A stretch of DNA of 11,234 bases, from positions 2,817-14,050 of the forward strand of contig DBKS01000010.1 in assembly GCA_002298605.1 (NCBI GenBank), written 5' to 3'. The notes beneath the pieces are model-generated. The model was not told the DNA's origin. It was given only the letters and a program-made list of their open reading frames with translations, and did not search any database. The position numbers were made by a program, and so were the translations under genes. Within the stretch, counting starts at the first letter, position 1, and the number at the start of each line of letters is the position of its first letter. The stretch comes from Bifidobacterium sp. UBA744 (GTDB lineage Bacteria; Actinomycetota; Actinomycetes; Actinomycetales; Bifidobacteriaceae). Positions 1 to 7,290 of this stretch are shown piece after piece.

Positions 1-211
1 GGGGGCCAACCGCCTTCTGCTAGAGGTGCGAGTCGATAACGAGCCCGCCTTGGCGTTGTATCATCGGTTCGGATTCCAGCGCATGGGATTGAGGAAGCGC
101 TATTACCAGCCGGAAGGTGTGGACGCCTACACCATGAGCCTCGACCTTAGGCCACGGATCGTCGGATTCGCCGCCAGCCCCAAGCAGTCGACCATCGAAG
201 GAGCAAGATGA
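1..211 (+). CDS. rimI: Ribosomal protein S18 alanine N-acetyltransferase, C-terminal part (5' truncated by window edge)
   Basis: Only the last 69 residues are present; the frame is open from base 2 to a TGA at 209-211. GNAT-family RimI enzymes transfer an acetyl group from acetyl-CoA to the N-terminal alanine of ribosomal protein S18. Visible are the end of the acetyl-CoA-binding region and the typical RimI tail: a V-D-N-E-P-A-L-A-L-Y stretch followed by the F-G-F turn, then a Y-Y-x-P-E-G-V-D-A-Y-T-M-S-L segment matching the final beta strands of the family. The stop overlaps the tsaD start in an ATGA, so the two genes are translationally coupled. The order rimI-tsaD is the usual tail of the bacterial tsaE-tsaB-rimI-tsaD cluster, which supports the call. 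Another GNAT acetyltransferase is possible from sequence alone, but the neighbour makes RimI by far the likeliest. Confidence 0.82.
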   Translation, partial: GANRLLLEVRVDNEPALALYHRFGFQRMGLRKRYYQPEGVDAYTMSLDLRPRIVGFAASPKQSTIEGAR

Positions 212-1251
212 GTGCACCAATCGTACTCGGCATCGAATCCACCTGCGACGAAACCGCGGCCGCCATTGTGCGAGGGCGCGAACTTTTGTCCAACATCGTG
301 GCATCGTCCATGGAGGAACACGCACGGTACGGCGGCGTCATTCCCGAAATAGCCTCAAGGGCCCACGCCGAAGCGTTTGTGCCGTGTGTATCCAAGGCGC
401 TGGCCGATGCGCATATGATGCTTGACGACGTGGACGCCATCGCCGTATCCGCCGGCCCCGGCCTGGCCGGATGTCTCGCGGTTGGCGTTTCCGGCGCGAA
501 GGCGCTGGCATGGGCCGCCAACAAGCCCATCTACGGCATCAACCATGTGATCGGCCATATTGCGGTCACGCAGTTGCAGTTCGGGGCGTTTCCCGCCGAT
601 ACCCTGGCCCTGATCGTGTCTGGCGGCCATACCTCGTTGCTGCACGTGAAGGATATGCCATGCTCGATCGGCGTGGTGGGCACCACATTGGATGACGCCG
701 CGGGGGAATGCTTCGACAAAGTCGCCCGACTGCTGGGGTTTCCATATCCGGGAGGTCCGTACATCGACCGGCATGCGCGGCAGGGCGATCCGAAGGCCAT
801 CGCCGTGCCCCAGGCGCTGACCCAGGGTCAGGCTGGCGCCAAGCATCCGTATGACTTCAGTTTTTCCGGCGTGAAAACCGCTGTTGCCCGTTGGGTTGAG
901 CAGCGGCAGGCGATGGGGGTCGACATCCCGGTCGATGACGTGTGCGCGTCCCTGGCGGATTCCGTGGCCACGGTGCTGGCCAGAAAGGCGATGCGCGGAT
1001 GCGAACAGTATGGTTCGCAAACGCTGATTGTCGGCGGCGGCTTCTCCGCGAATTCGCAATTACGCGCCAAGCTGCTTGAATACGGTGAACGACATGGCGT
1101 CGAGGTGCGCATCCCGCAGCTCAAGCTGTGCACCGACAATGGCGCTATGGTCGCCATGCTTGGCGTCAATTTGGTCGAAGCCGGAGTCGCTCCCAGCGCA
1201 CCCGATTTCCCCATTGACTCGGCGATGCCGTTGACACGGGTTGCGATGTGA
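208..1251 (+). CDS. tsaD: tRNA N6-adenosine threonylcarbamoyltransferase TsaD (Kae1/Qri7/YgjD family)
   Basis: TsaD transfers the threonylcarbamoyl group from TC-AMP to A37 of ANN-decoding tRNAs to make t6A, working in the cytoplasm with TsaB and TsaE. The 347-residue protein has the usual bacterial length. It shows the ASKHA-fold nucleotide-binding start (G-I-E-S-T-C-D-E-T at about residues 8-16), the metal-binding H-x-x-x-H motif in N-H-V-I-G-H (His113 and His117), the S-G-G-H-T-S-L-L segment near residue 137, and the C-terminal D-N-G-A-M motif whose aspartate is residue 310 and acts as a further metal ligand. The ATG at 208 is preceded by GAAGGAG at 197-203 with 4-base spacing and overlaps the rimI stop, so the start is well supported. 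The gene is intact and essential in most bacteria. The tRNA-Asn(GUU) genes just downstream decode AAY codons and would be t6A substrates, though the linkage may be coincidental. Confidence 0.97.
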   Translation: MSAPIVLGIESTCDETAAAIVRGRELLSNIVASSMEEHARYGGVIPEIASRAHAEAFVPCVSKALADAHMMLDDVDAIAVSAGPGLAGCLAVGVSGAKALAWAANKPIYGINHVIGHIAVTQLQFGAFPADTLALIVSGGHTSLLHVKDMPCSIGVVGTTLDDAAGECFDKVARLLGFPYPGGPYIDRHARQGDPKAIAVPQALTQGQAGAKHPYDFSFSGVKTAVARWVEQRQAMGVDIPVDDVCASLADSVATVLARKAMRGCEQYGSQTLIVGGGFSANSQLRAKLLEYGERHGVEVRIPQLKLCTDNGAMVAMLGVNLVEAGVAPSAPDFPIDSAMPLTRVAM

Positions 1252-1283
1252 TCGCCTAGGCGACGCATAAGACACGCCGGGAA

Positions 1284-1303
1284 GCAACGACTTGCATCGT
1301 TGC
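1284..1303 (+). terminator. Short hairpin after the rimI-tsaD operon
   Basis: A perfect 7-bp stem (GCAACGA / TCGTTGC) with a 6-base loop lies 32 bases beyond the tsaD stop. There is no T-run, so it is a weak candidate for ending the operon. It overlaps the -35 element proposed for the tRNA promoter, so it could also be a protein-binding dyad. A 12-base perfect palindrome (TCGCCTAGGCGA, 1252-1263) sits directly after the stop codon. Confidence 0.35.
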
Positions 1304-1320
1304 GACATTTCGCGTATATT
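1292..1320 (+). promoter_or_regulatory. Candidate sigma-70-type promoter for the forward tRNA-Asn gene
   Basis: TTGCAT (1292-1297) and TATATT (1315-1320) are separated by 17 bases, close to the vegetative consensus. Transcription would begin near 1327, giving a leader of about 30 bases before the mature tRNA 5' end at 1360. The reverse tRNA-Asn copy has a similar arrangement with the same TTGCAT hexamer, which strengthens both calls. Confidence 0.5.
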
Positions 1321-1359
1321 ATCCATCTGTTGCCGTTCGATAAGAGCGGTGGCCGTTAT

Positions 1360-1432
<73 letters not shown>

Positions 1433-1440
1433 CGGATATC

Positions 1441-1482
1441 AGGTCCCTTGATGAATCGAGCTCATCAGGGGACCTTTGTGTA
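1441..1482 (+). terminator. Terminator of the forward tRNA-Asn
   Basis: A 14-bp stem with one G-T wobble pairs AGGTCCCTTGATGA (1441-1454) with TCATCAGGGGACCT (1462-1475) around a 7-base loop. The following bases are T-rich (TTTGTGT). It starts 8 bases beyond the tRNA discriminator, so it fits an intrinsic terminator that stops tRNA transcription before it runs antisense into bsh. Confidence 0.75.
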
Positions 1483-1509
1483 TACCCGAACAAATGTCGA
1501 GGAGGATGG

Positions 1510-1532
1510 CCCGGCGCGGGGAACGCGCCGGG
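1510..1532 (-). terminator. GC-rich hairpin after bsh
   Basis: A perfect 9-bp stem CCCGGCGCG / CGCGCCGGG with a 5-base loop starts 8 bases beyond the bsh stop codon (reading the minus strand). There is no clear T-run after it, as is common for hairpin-only terminators in high-GC actinobacteria. Together with the tRNA terminator at 1441-1482 it separates the two convergent transcripts. Confidence 0.55.
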
Positions 1533-1540
1533 GAGGCGGA

Positions 1541-2488
1541 TCAGGCGGTGATCAATCCATCGGAGTCCATGTCGAAATCGGCCATGGCGTAGGAGCGGAT
1601 GGCGGGGTCCTCATAGGTGTTCATGTAGTAGGTGTTGGTCTTCGAGGAATACCCGCTGGTGAACAGCGTGCGCTCGAACTGGCCGTTCGGCATCTTGGCC
1701 ATGCCCTCGACCATTTGCACGGAGCCAAGTGTGTGGAACAGGCGAGACACGTTGGAGTCCTCATCGCCCTGCTGCGGATAATGCGTGTTCGTATAGGCTA
1801 CGCGTACGAAGCGGGACGGCGAGCTGACATCGCCTGGAATGCCATGCATGCTCACGCCGGCGCCCCATGCGGTGAGTTCGGCCTTGCCCCACGTGCTCGG
1901 CTTGGCCATTTCGTTGTCGACACACATGTAATTGCGCAGATTCTCCATATGGAAATCAAACGTCGGCTGGTTGGTAAGCACGTCGACGTCGTCGTGATGA
2001 ATATGCATGCCGTCGGCCATCTGCTCGACGACGATGCTGCGCTTCCCGTCGCCGATGAACCAATGCAGCAGGGATTCCTGCTGGCCTGGAACGATCTGGG
2101 AGACGAGCGTCACATTCTTCAATGCCGTTTCAACCTCATCCACCGTGTCGAAATTACGGGCGACCCACAGCGGGAATTCGAACGTGGCGACGTTTTCGGT
2201 GCCAGCGACCGGCTCATGCGCAAAAGAGGCATATCCGGGAAAATTCAACCCCGCAACGGCCAGTCCGTGCTCGTTGGCGCAGTCGAAATACATTGGACGG
2301 TCCGCTATAACCACGCCCACGCCCAGCACCGCGTTCGGATCGCTGCTGCCGATGGCGCCGAACGCATAATCGTAGCGGTAGCCGCGGGGCGTGGCCAGAA
2401 TGGTCTCTCCGTAGGAGAATCCCCAATCAAGGTTCCGTCCAAAATACATGTTGCCCTCATCGTCCGAGAAACGAACACCAGTGCACAT
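1541..2488 (-). CDS. bsh: Bile salt hydrolase (conjugated bile acid hydrolase, choloylglycine hydrolase family)
   Basis: This cytoplasmic Ntn-hydrolase cleaves the amide bond of glycine- and taurine-conjugated bile salts, releasing free bile acid and amino acid. The 315-residue product starts Met-Cys-Thr-Gly, so removal of Met exposes the catalytic nucleophile Cys2. The other expected active-site residues are present: Arg18, Asp21 (in G-R-N-L-D-W), Asn82, Asn173 (L-T-N-Q-P) and Arg226 (S-P-S-R-F). The sequence is very close to the B. longum enzyme as I remember it, and the length is normal for the family. There is no signal peptide. The ATG is preceded by AAGGAG with 6-base spacing. Penicillin V acylase is the sister family, but the Bifidobacterium-type sequence favours BSH. 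The gene is alone between two inverted tRNA-Asn genes, with a terminator upstream (2595-2625) insulating it from the reverse tRNA, so it must have its own promoter between about 2489 and 2594. I see no consensus -35/-10 pair there. Confidence 0.97.
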   Translation of the reverse strand: MCTGVRFSDDEGNMYFGRNLDWGFSYGETILATPRGYRYDYAFGAIGSSDPNAVLGVGVVIADRPMYFDCANEHGLAVAGLNFPGYASFAHEPVAGTENVATFEFPLWVARNFDTVDEVETALKNVTLVSQIVPGQQESLLHWFIGDGKRSIVVEQMADGMHIHHDDVDVLTNQPTFDFHMENLRNYMCVDNEMAKPSTWGKAELTAWGAGVSMHGIPGDVSSPSRFVRVAYTNTHYPQQGDEDSNVSRLFHTLGSVQMVEGMAKMPNGQFERTLFTSGYSSKTNTYYMNTYEDPAIRSYAMADFDMDSDGLITA

Positions 2489-2594
2489 AGTGGACTCCTT
2501 CCGTCTGCATAGATTTTTCGTGTGTATCCATGGTATGCCATCCGTCCGGGGAATGGTCTGCGACCCGCGTCCGCATCCGGCATTCGTCGAATAT

Positions 2595-2625
2595 AAAAAA
2601 TCCCCCTGATCATCTCGGGGGGATT
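2595..2625 (-). terminator. Intrinsic terminator of the reverse tRNA-Asn
   Basis: Read on the minus strand, an 8-bp stem AATCCCCC / GGGGGATT with an 11-base loop is followed directly by TTTT and an A/T-rich tail. It is the most canonical rho-independent terminator in the window. It begins 11 bases after the tRNA 3' end and separates tRNA transcription from bsh, which lies downstream on the same strand. Confidence 0.85.
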
Positions 2626-2635
2626 CTGCTATTCG

Positions 2636-2708
<73 letters not shown>

Positions 2709-2745
2709 ATAGGCAGTGGCCTTTTCTTCGGCGCACAAGTCACAT

Positions 2746-2773
2746 ACAATACCGCGTTCATTCAAGAATGCAA
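2746..2773 (-). promoter_or_regulatory. Candidate promoter of the reverse tRNA-Asn gene
   Basis: On the minus strand TTGCAT (2773-2768) and TATTGT (2751-2746) are 16 bases apart. Transcription would start near 2739, about 30 bases before the mature tRNA. The -35 hexamer is the same as that proposed for the forward copy, although the sequences around the two promoters are otherwise different. Confidence 0.5.
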
Positions 2774-2990
2774 ATTACCCGCATGTCGGCATGTCGCCTG
2801 CAAGGCTGTACTTGCCATCTCCAACGCCGGGGATTCCGCGAATTCGCCGGCTGCAAGCGGTGCGGGGGCACAAGAAACGGGCATGAAGAACACGCCGACA
2901 TTCGACCACACTGTTACGAGCATTGGACCCCCGACGATTCGGCAGGCATGATGACATCAGAGGTGGCGGTTGCGACGGCCTGGAGGAATC

Positions 2991-3647
2991 ATGGGGCGGA
3001 ACACCGACTGGATATGGAAACGGCAGCGAAGAGTGGCGGCGAGACAGCGGAAATATCAGCTACGCCGTGAGCGGCAACGCCGCTTGGCCAGCATGCAATA
3101 TGCGATGCTGCTATGCCTCGCGGCGACTGTATCCGCCGCGGTTTCGATCAACGCGGTAGAGGTTCGCCCCGCATTCGGAACGGAGGTCGACGGCGTGTCG
3201 GGATGCCGGACATCCATGAGCTGGCCGTTGAGCGTGGATTCGTCCGTCCCTACTGTCGTCAAGCCGTTCAAGTCGCCTCCTCAGCCATGGCTCGCGGGGC
3301 ATCGGGGCGTCGATCTGCAGGTGGATGCGGATCAACCGACGATCATCTATGCGCCGATGGATGGCGTTGTGTCATTCGCGGGCACAGTCGCAGGCAAAAA
3401 CGTGGTCAGTGTGCGTCATGCGACGCGTACGTCGACGTTTGAACCTGCGCAAACCGACCTCGCGGTGGGGGTCGCCGTGAATCGCGGCGATGCCATGGCG
3501 AGAGTGGAGGGACGTAGCGACCATTGTGATGCGATCTGCCTGCATTGGGGTGTAAAAACCGAAGCCGGCTCCTATATCGACCCGGCGTCCGCAGCCCTGC
3601 CGCATCGGATTGTCCTGAAACCGGTCCAAAGGCTGTATGGACGATAA
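2991..3647 (+). CDS. Membrane-anchored M23 (LytM-type) peptidase domain protein with variant active site
   Basis: The 218-residue product begins with a strongly basic N-terminus (many Arg/Lys up to residue 32). One hydrophobic segment follows at about residues 36-58, acting as a signal anchor or signal peptide. The rest is an extracytoplasmic LytM domain: H-R-G-V-D (His104, Asp108) is the first zinc motif, A-P-M-D-G-V-V-S-F-A-G the typical beta strand, and V-R-H (His143) the position of the supporting histidine. The H-x-H motif appears as C-L-H-W-G (Cys183, His185), so the usual first histidine is cysteine. The family cleaves peptide bridges in peptidoglycan; members with altered motifs may instead regulate other wall enzymes. 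The start at ATG 2991 is chosen because GGAGG lies at 2982-2986; an upstream in-frame TTG at 2970 would add 7 residues. A weak promoter-like pair (TTGGAC 2923-2928, CATGAT 2947-2952) lies upstream. I see no gene in 2709-2990. Confidence 0.82.
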   Translation: MGRNTDWIWKRQRRVAARQRKYQLRRERQRRLASMQYAMLLCLAATVSAAVSINAVEVRPAFGTEVDGVSGCRTSMSWPLSVDSSVPTVVKPFKSPPQPWLAGHRGVDLQVDADQPTIIYAPMDGVVSFAGTVAGKNVVSVRHATRTSTFEPAQTDLAVGVAVNRGDAMARVEGRSDHCDAICLHWGVKTEAGSYIDPASAALPHRIVLKPVQRLYGR

Positions 3648-3698
3648 GCCGCCCAACGAACGGGTATGATGTGAAACATATGCTAGCGAGGAGCGCAC

Positions 3699-5510
3699 AT
3701 GAAGAGAGAATTCACTCGTCCGCAGCCGGAAGCCATTGACTATGACGCCAATATCTTTTCGATTTTGGAGGAGCGCGTTGCGCGAACGCCCGACGACTCC
3801 CTGATCGAATACAAAGACGGGGACGGCGTATGGCGATCGTTTACCGCCACGCAGTTTCGGGATCTGGTGATCTCGCTGGCCAAGGGGCTCATGGCCCGGG
3901 GCATCGAACAGGGCGACGCGGTGTCCGTCCTGTCGAAGACGCGGTGGGAATGGACCGCCCTTGACATGGCCATCATGTCGATCGGCGCGCTCACGGTACC
4001 GGTCTACGAGACGAATTCCCCGGCTCAGGTGCGCATGATCTTCAATGACTCCAAGGTCAAAATGGCTTTTGCCGAAAATGACGCGCAGCGCGACAAAATC
4101 GAATCCATTCGCGATCAGGTGACCGATCTCGGCGACGTCTATGTGATCGACCTTGGGGCCATTGAAACGATACGGGCGTTCGGCAATACCGTGTCCGACG
4201 AGGAGTTTTACCAGCGGGAGCGCGCGGTGAGGGGCTCCGACCTTGCCACCATTGTCTATACTTCCGGTTCGACGGGAACCCCCAAGGGCATTGAACTGTC
4301 GCACGGCGGTTTCGTCTTCATCACCTATTCGGGCGTGCGTTCCATGCCGGATATCGCCATGAAGCCCGATCGCAGGCTGCTGCTGTTCCTGCCGCTTGCC
4401 CACGTGTTCGCCCGATACATGCAGTTCTTCTGTTTCGCCGGCAACGTCACGCTTGGTTTGTCAAGCAATCTGAAAACCATCCTCGCGGATTTCAATTCGT
4501 TCAAGCCCACCTTCGTGCTTGCGGTGCCCCGTATTTTCGAGAAGATCTACAACGCGGCCTCGCAGAAGGCCGGCAGGGGATTCAAGGGCCGTTTGTTTGC
4601 CGACGCGGCGCGGACCGCACGCGATTGGTCCCGTGCGCAGCAAGCAGGCGAAGGCATCCCGCTGCCCGTTGCGGCGAAGCACGCGCTGTATGCCAGGCTG
4701 GTCTACTCGACCATCATGAGCGTGTTCGGCGGACATGTGGAGTATGCGGTTTCCGGCGGCGCCCCGCTCGATTCCTCGATCGCGCATTTCTTCAACGGCG
4801 TGGGGCTGCCGCTGCTGGAGGGTTATGGCATGACGGAGACCTGCGCCCCGGCCAGCGTGAATCCCACGGTCGGCTACAAAATCGGCACGATCGGCCTGCC
4901 CATGCAGGGCATCAGCTTTGGTGTGGACGATGATGGCGAACTGTGCATCAAAGGACCCAGCGTCTGCGTCGGATACCACAACCATCCTGAAATCACCACC
5001 CGTCAATTGGTGGACGGCTGGCTGCATACCGGTGACCTCGGCGACATCGACGACGAGGGGTTCATCACAATCACCGGGCGCAAGAAGGATCTCATCATCA
5101 CGGCCGGAGGCAAAAACGTGTCGCCCTCCGAGCTTGAGGTCGCCGTCATGGTTTCCCCCGTGGTAAACCAATGCGTGGTCATTGGCGACCGGAAGCCGTT
5201 CATCGCCGCCCTGATAGCCCTGGACCTTGCCGAGACCAATGCCTGGCTCACCGCTCAGGGGGCTCATCCGGCCGCCGATCTCGAGGAGGCGGCGGCGAAC
5301 CCGATTGTCAGGGCGGAGGTGGAGCGGGCTGTGGACGCGGCCAACAACCAGGTGTCCCGTGCCGAATCGATCCGCAAATACGAGATTCTCACAGACGACC
5401 TGAATGAGGAGAACGGCATGGTCACGCCCAGCCTGAAGGCCCGGCGCGAGGCGATTACCGAACGATACCGCGACCTGATCGAACGGCGTATCTATACGGG
5501 CAAGCGCTGA
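3699..5510 (+). CDS. Long-chain fatty-acid--CoA ligase (AMP-forming)
   Basis: Acyl-CoA synthetases activate a fatty acid with ATP to acyl-AMP and then to acyl-CoA. The 603-residue protein has the full ANL-superfamily motif set: the P-loop-like Y-T-S-G-S-T-G-T-P-K-G at 187-197, Y-G-M-T-E at 376-380, T-G-D at 444-446, the hinge G-R-K-K-D at 460-464, G-G-K-N-V-S-P at 470-476, and a C-terminal T-P-S-L-K with Lys580 where the family has its adenylation lysine. The length and the F-L-P-L-A-H-V-F-A-R-Y segment (about 230-240) match actinobacterial FadD15-type enzymes. Substrate chain length cannot be read from sequence. The ATG has GAGGAG upstream with 5-base spacing, and TATGAT (3665-3670) or TATGCT (3679-3684) are possible -10 elements. 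A paralogue starts at 10426. Bifidobacteria are not known to carry out beta-oxidation, so a role in incorporating exogenous fatty acids into lipids is more likely; that is inference. Confidence 0.95.
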   Translation: MKREFTRPQPEAIDYDANIFSILEERVARTPDDSLIEYKDGDGVWRSFTATQFRDLVISLAKGLMARGIEQGDAVSVLSKTRWEWTALDMAIMSIGALTVPVYETNSPAQVRMIFNDSKVKMAFAENDAQRDKIESIRDQVTDLGDVYVIDLGAIETIRAFGNTVSDEEFYQRERAVRGSDLATIVYTSGSTGTPKGIELSHGGFVFITYSGVRSMPDIAMKPDRRLLLFLPLAHVFARYMQFFCFAGNVTLGLSSNLKTILADFNSFKPTFVLAVPRIFEKIYNAASQKAGRGFKGRLFADAARTARDWSRAQQAGEGIPLPVAAKHALYARLVYSTIMSVFGGHVEYAVSGGAPLDSSIAHFFNGVGLPLLEGYGMTETCAPASVNPTVGYKIGTIGLPMQGISFGVDDDGELCIKGPSVCVGYHNHPEITTRQLVDGWLHTGDLGDIDDEGFITITGRKKDLIITAGGKNVSPSELEVAVMVSPVVNQCVVIGDRKPFIAALIALDLAETNAWLTAQGAHPAADLEEAAANPIVRAEVERAVDAANNQVSRAESIRKYEILTDDLNEENGMVTPSLKARREAITERYRDLIERRIYTGKR

Positions 5511-5520
5511 AAGCGCCCGT
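5496..5520. terminator. Hairpin between convergent acyl-CoA ligase and lipoprotein genes
   Basis: ACGGGC (5496-5501) pairs with GCCCGT (5515-5520), and an inner GCGC/GCGC pairing is possible around TGAAA. It spans the stop codon of the ligase and ends 3 bases short of the lipoprotein stop codon. The two genes are convergent with only 13 bases between them, so one hairpin may serve both. There is no T-run, so this is tentative. Confidence 0.4.
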
Positions 5521-5523
5521 CCC

Positions 5524-7125
5524 TTACAGTCCGGCGTCGGCTGGCGTGATGTATCCGGTGTCGATCAGCATGGTTTTGAGATTTGATGCGGCCACTGCCA
5601 ATTGGTCCTTGACGATGGCAGCGACCGAAGTCCCCTGGTAGTCGGCGGCGGTCAGCCCGTCGATCTGACTGGGGTCGTCGTTGGCGGCGTATGCGGCCAC
5701 GACCTTCGCCAGCAGCGTGGCGGTGTCCTTGCGGTTGGCGAGCGCGGTCATCCATTGCTTGCCGTTGACGATATGCGTGATGGTGTCCGCATAGGCCCCA
5801 TATCCGGTTACGATCGGCCAGGCGGTGGCCGAGGAGACGTCATTCGTCGAGGAGAACGGCAGTTTGATGCCGGAGGAGGCGGATGCGCCGGGCGATGGGG
5901 ACGGCGCCTTGCGTGGCGAGGGCACGGCGCGTTTCGACAGGTCGATCTTTCCCGTCAGGCTTCCCACAATGCCGGAGATGCTGATCTCGGGGTTGATGTC
6001 GGCCGAGGAGCCGGTGTACCCCAGGTCCGTCAGCGCCGTGACCACCTGCGAGGAAACGTAGTCGTTCATGGCGATAATGCCGTCAATGTGTTTGAGCTGT
6101 GAGGCGTTTGTCGCCTGGGAATTGCCGAGACGTCTGGTGAGTTCCCTGCCGGCCGCATCGTCGGATGACGGGTCGAAGGTGACTGCCTTCCAGTCGTCGT
6201 CCGTGGTGGCGGATGAGAGGTATCCGGATGGGCTGACCGCGCGTCCGTCGGAGAAATACGGCCCCAGCACTTCCCAGATGCCGGCGAATGCTTCCTGGGC
6301 GAAGGTCGTGTCGACGGTTCCGTTGCCATCTGCGCCCGTTGAACTCAGCGGGATCATGACTTCGATGGATTTGGGATTTTGCGGGCTGGTGGCGTCGAGT
6401 TTGAGTTTGCGGGCCAATTGCTCCGCCTGGATGTGGCCGATGGCTTTGGCGGTTGTGAACGGGACATAGAGGTCGGGGGTGAATCCCTGAAGCTGGTTTG
6501 ACAGTATCACGACGCGCGCGCCGGCCTCGTGCGCGAGGGTGAGTGCGGACACGAGTCGTTCGCCGGCCTGGCGCTGGGTCTTCTGCTGGTCGGTTTCCCC
6601 GTCGACCGGTTCGGCGTTCCATGTGACGTCCTGCCGCACGTAATCGCCATATTGCCGCGTGACCTCGTCCGTCTGGCTGACGGGCGCCACAATCAATGTG
6701 GTCGATGCCATGGCGTTGGTGTCGGCAAGATGCGAAACGACGTAGTCCTCCACGTCCTGGCTTTGTTTGTCGAGATCGGTCGCGGTGCTGGTTTTCGTTG
6801 TGACGTTGGCCGCGGTCTCGGAAGAGTCGGCGGCGGCGTCCTTGACGGCTTTTTGGATGTCCGAGGTGAGGACCGCCCATTTGTTGATCGGTGTGTTGTT
6901 GGATAGCGTTATGCCGTCCGCCGGGGTGAAGATGGCCAGATTATATGCGTCGGAGCCGGCAGCGGTCCCCGTGGAAGTCGCGGCCGTGGTATTCGAGACG
7001 GCTGGATCGCCGGTACCGCCGACGGGGGAGCAGGCGGCGAACGCCGCCGCCATGGACAGGGTCGCCAAGCATGCCGTGGCGCGGCGCATCCACTGCCGCA
7101 GCCTCTTGGCTGATGTCAAGTTCAA
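5524..7125 (-). CDS. Solute-binding lipoprotein, periplasmic-binding-protein (sugar/LacI-like) fold
   Basis: The 533-residue product starts with a basic region, a hydrophobic core and a lipobox-like F-A-A-C, giving lipidation at Cys32. A Ser/Thr/Ala-rich linker follows, so it should be an outer-face membrane lipoprotein. The body has features of type I periplasmic binding proteins: an N-terminal strand N-L-A-I-F-T-P-A, a V-V-I-L-S-N-Q-L strand, the A-I-G-H-I-Q-A-E-Q-L-A helix typical of the hinge region, and I-D-G-I-I-A-M-N-D-Y followed by a V-V-x-A-L-x-x-L-G-Y helix. Near residues 398-419 there is a low-complexity Pro/Ser/Lys/Arg/Ala insert, probably a surface loop. At 533 residues it is longer than usual sugar-binding proteins. 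No permease or ATPase gene is adjacent, so the ligand is unknown. The TTG start at 7125 has GAGG about 10 bases upstream; an ATG at 7089 (codon 13) would still give a full signal peptide, so the start is uncertain. Confidence 0.85.
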   Translation of the reverse strand: MNLTSAKRLRQWMRRATACLATLSMAAAFAACSPVGGTGDPAVSNTTAATSTGTAAGSDAYNLAIFTPADGITLSNNTPINKWAVLTSDIQKAVKDAAADSSETAANVTTKTSTATDLDKQSQDVEDYVVSHLADTNAMASTTLIVAPVSQTDEVTRQYGDYVRQDVTWNAEPVDGETDQQKTQRQAGERLVSALTLAHEAGARVVILSNQLQGFTPDLYVPFTTAKAIGHIQAEQLARKLKLDATSPQNPKSIEVMIPLSSTGADGNGTVDTTFAQEAFAGIWEVLGPYFSDGRAVSPSGYLSSATTDDDWKAVTFDPSSDDAAGRELTRRLGNSQATNASQLKHIDGIIAMNDYVSSQVVTALTDLGYTGSSADINPEISISGIVGSLTGKIDLSKRAVPSPRKAPSPSPGASASSGIKLPFSSTNDVSSATAWPIVTGYGAYADTITHIVNGKQWMTALANRKDTATLLAKVVAAYAANDDPSQIDGLTAADYQGTSVAAIVKDQLAVAASNLKTMLIDTGYITPADAGL

Positions 7126-7234
7126 GGAATTCGCACCTCACCGGTCGGCCAATCGTTACGCACGATCCACCTTACTACCGATTGCCATTCGAGAAGACAG
7201 GCCGTCCCGTGGGCGAACGAGGGCCGGACGGGAT

Positions 7235-7275
7235 GATTCCGGAGGCGCCCCCCTCCTCGAAGCGCCTCCGGAATC
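7235..7275 (-). terminator. Strong hairpin after icd
   Basis: A perfect 14-bp stem GATTCCGGAGGCGC / GCGCCTCCGGAATC with a 13-base loop begins 16 bases after the icd stop on the minus strand. No T-run follows. Its position and strength fit a hairpin terminator that stops icd transcription before the lipoprotein gene, which lies on the same strand and starts about 110 bases further on. The remaining spacer (7126-7234) should hold the lipoprotein promoter, which I cannot identify. Confidence 0.65.
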
Positions 7276-7290
7276 GTTCGACGAGAATCG

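Noticed and set aside
1252..1263. 12-base perfect palindrome TCGCCTAGGCGA right after the tsaD stop
   Set aside because: With no loop it is a poor terminator and could be chance in GC-rich DNA. Mentioned under the hairpin entry only.
1448..2512. A 354-codon plus-strand frame over bsh
   Set aside because: It is a shadow of bsh, whose product matches a known enzyme with complete active site. The shadow has no ribosome binding site or recognisable domain.
3372..4403. A 343-codon minus-strand frame over the M23 gene and the acyl-CoA ligase
   Set aside because: It spans two well-supported plus-strand genes and their spacer; its translation is rich in His/Arg/Gly/Asp with no recognisable domain.
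7152..7166. ATCGT-N5-ACGAT dyad upstream of the lipoprotein gene, a possible operator
   Set aside because: The arms are only 5 bp and no promoter could be placed near it, so chance cannot be excluded.
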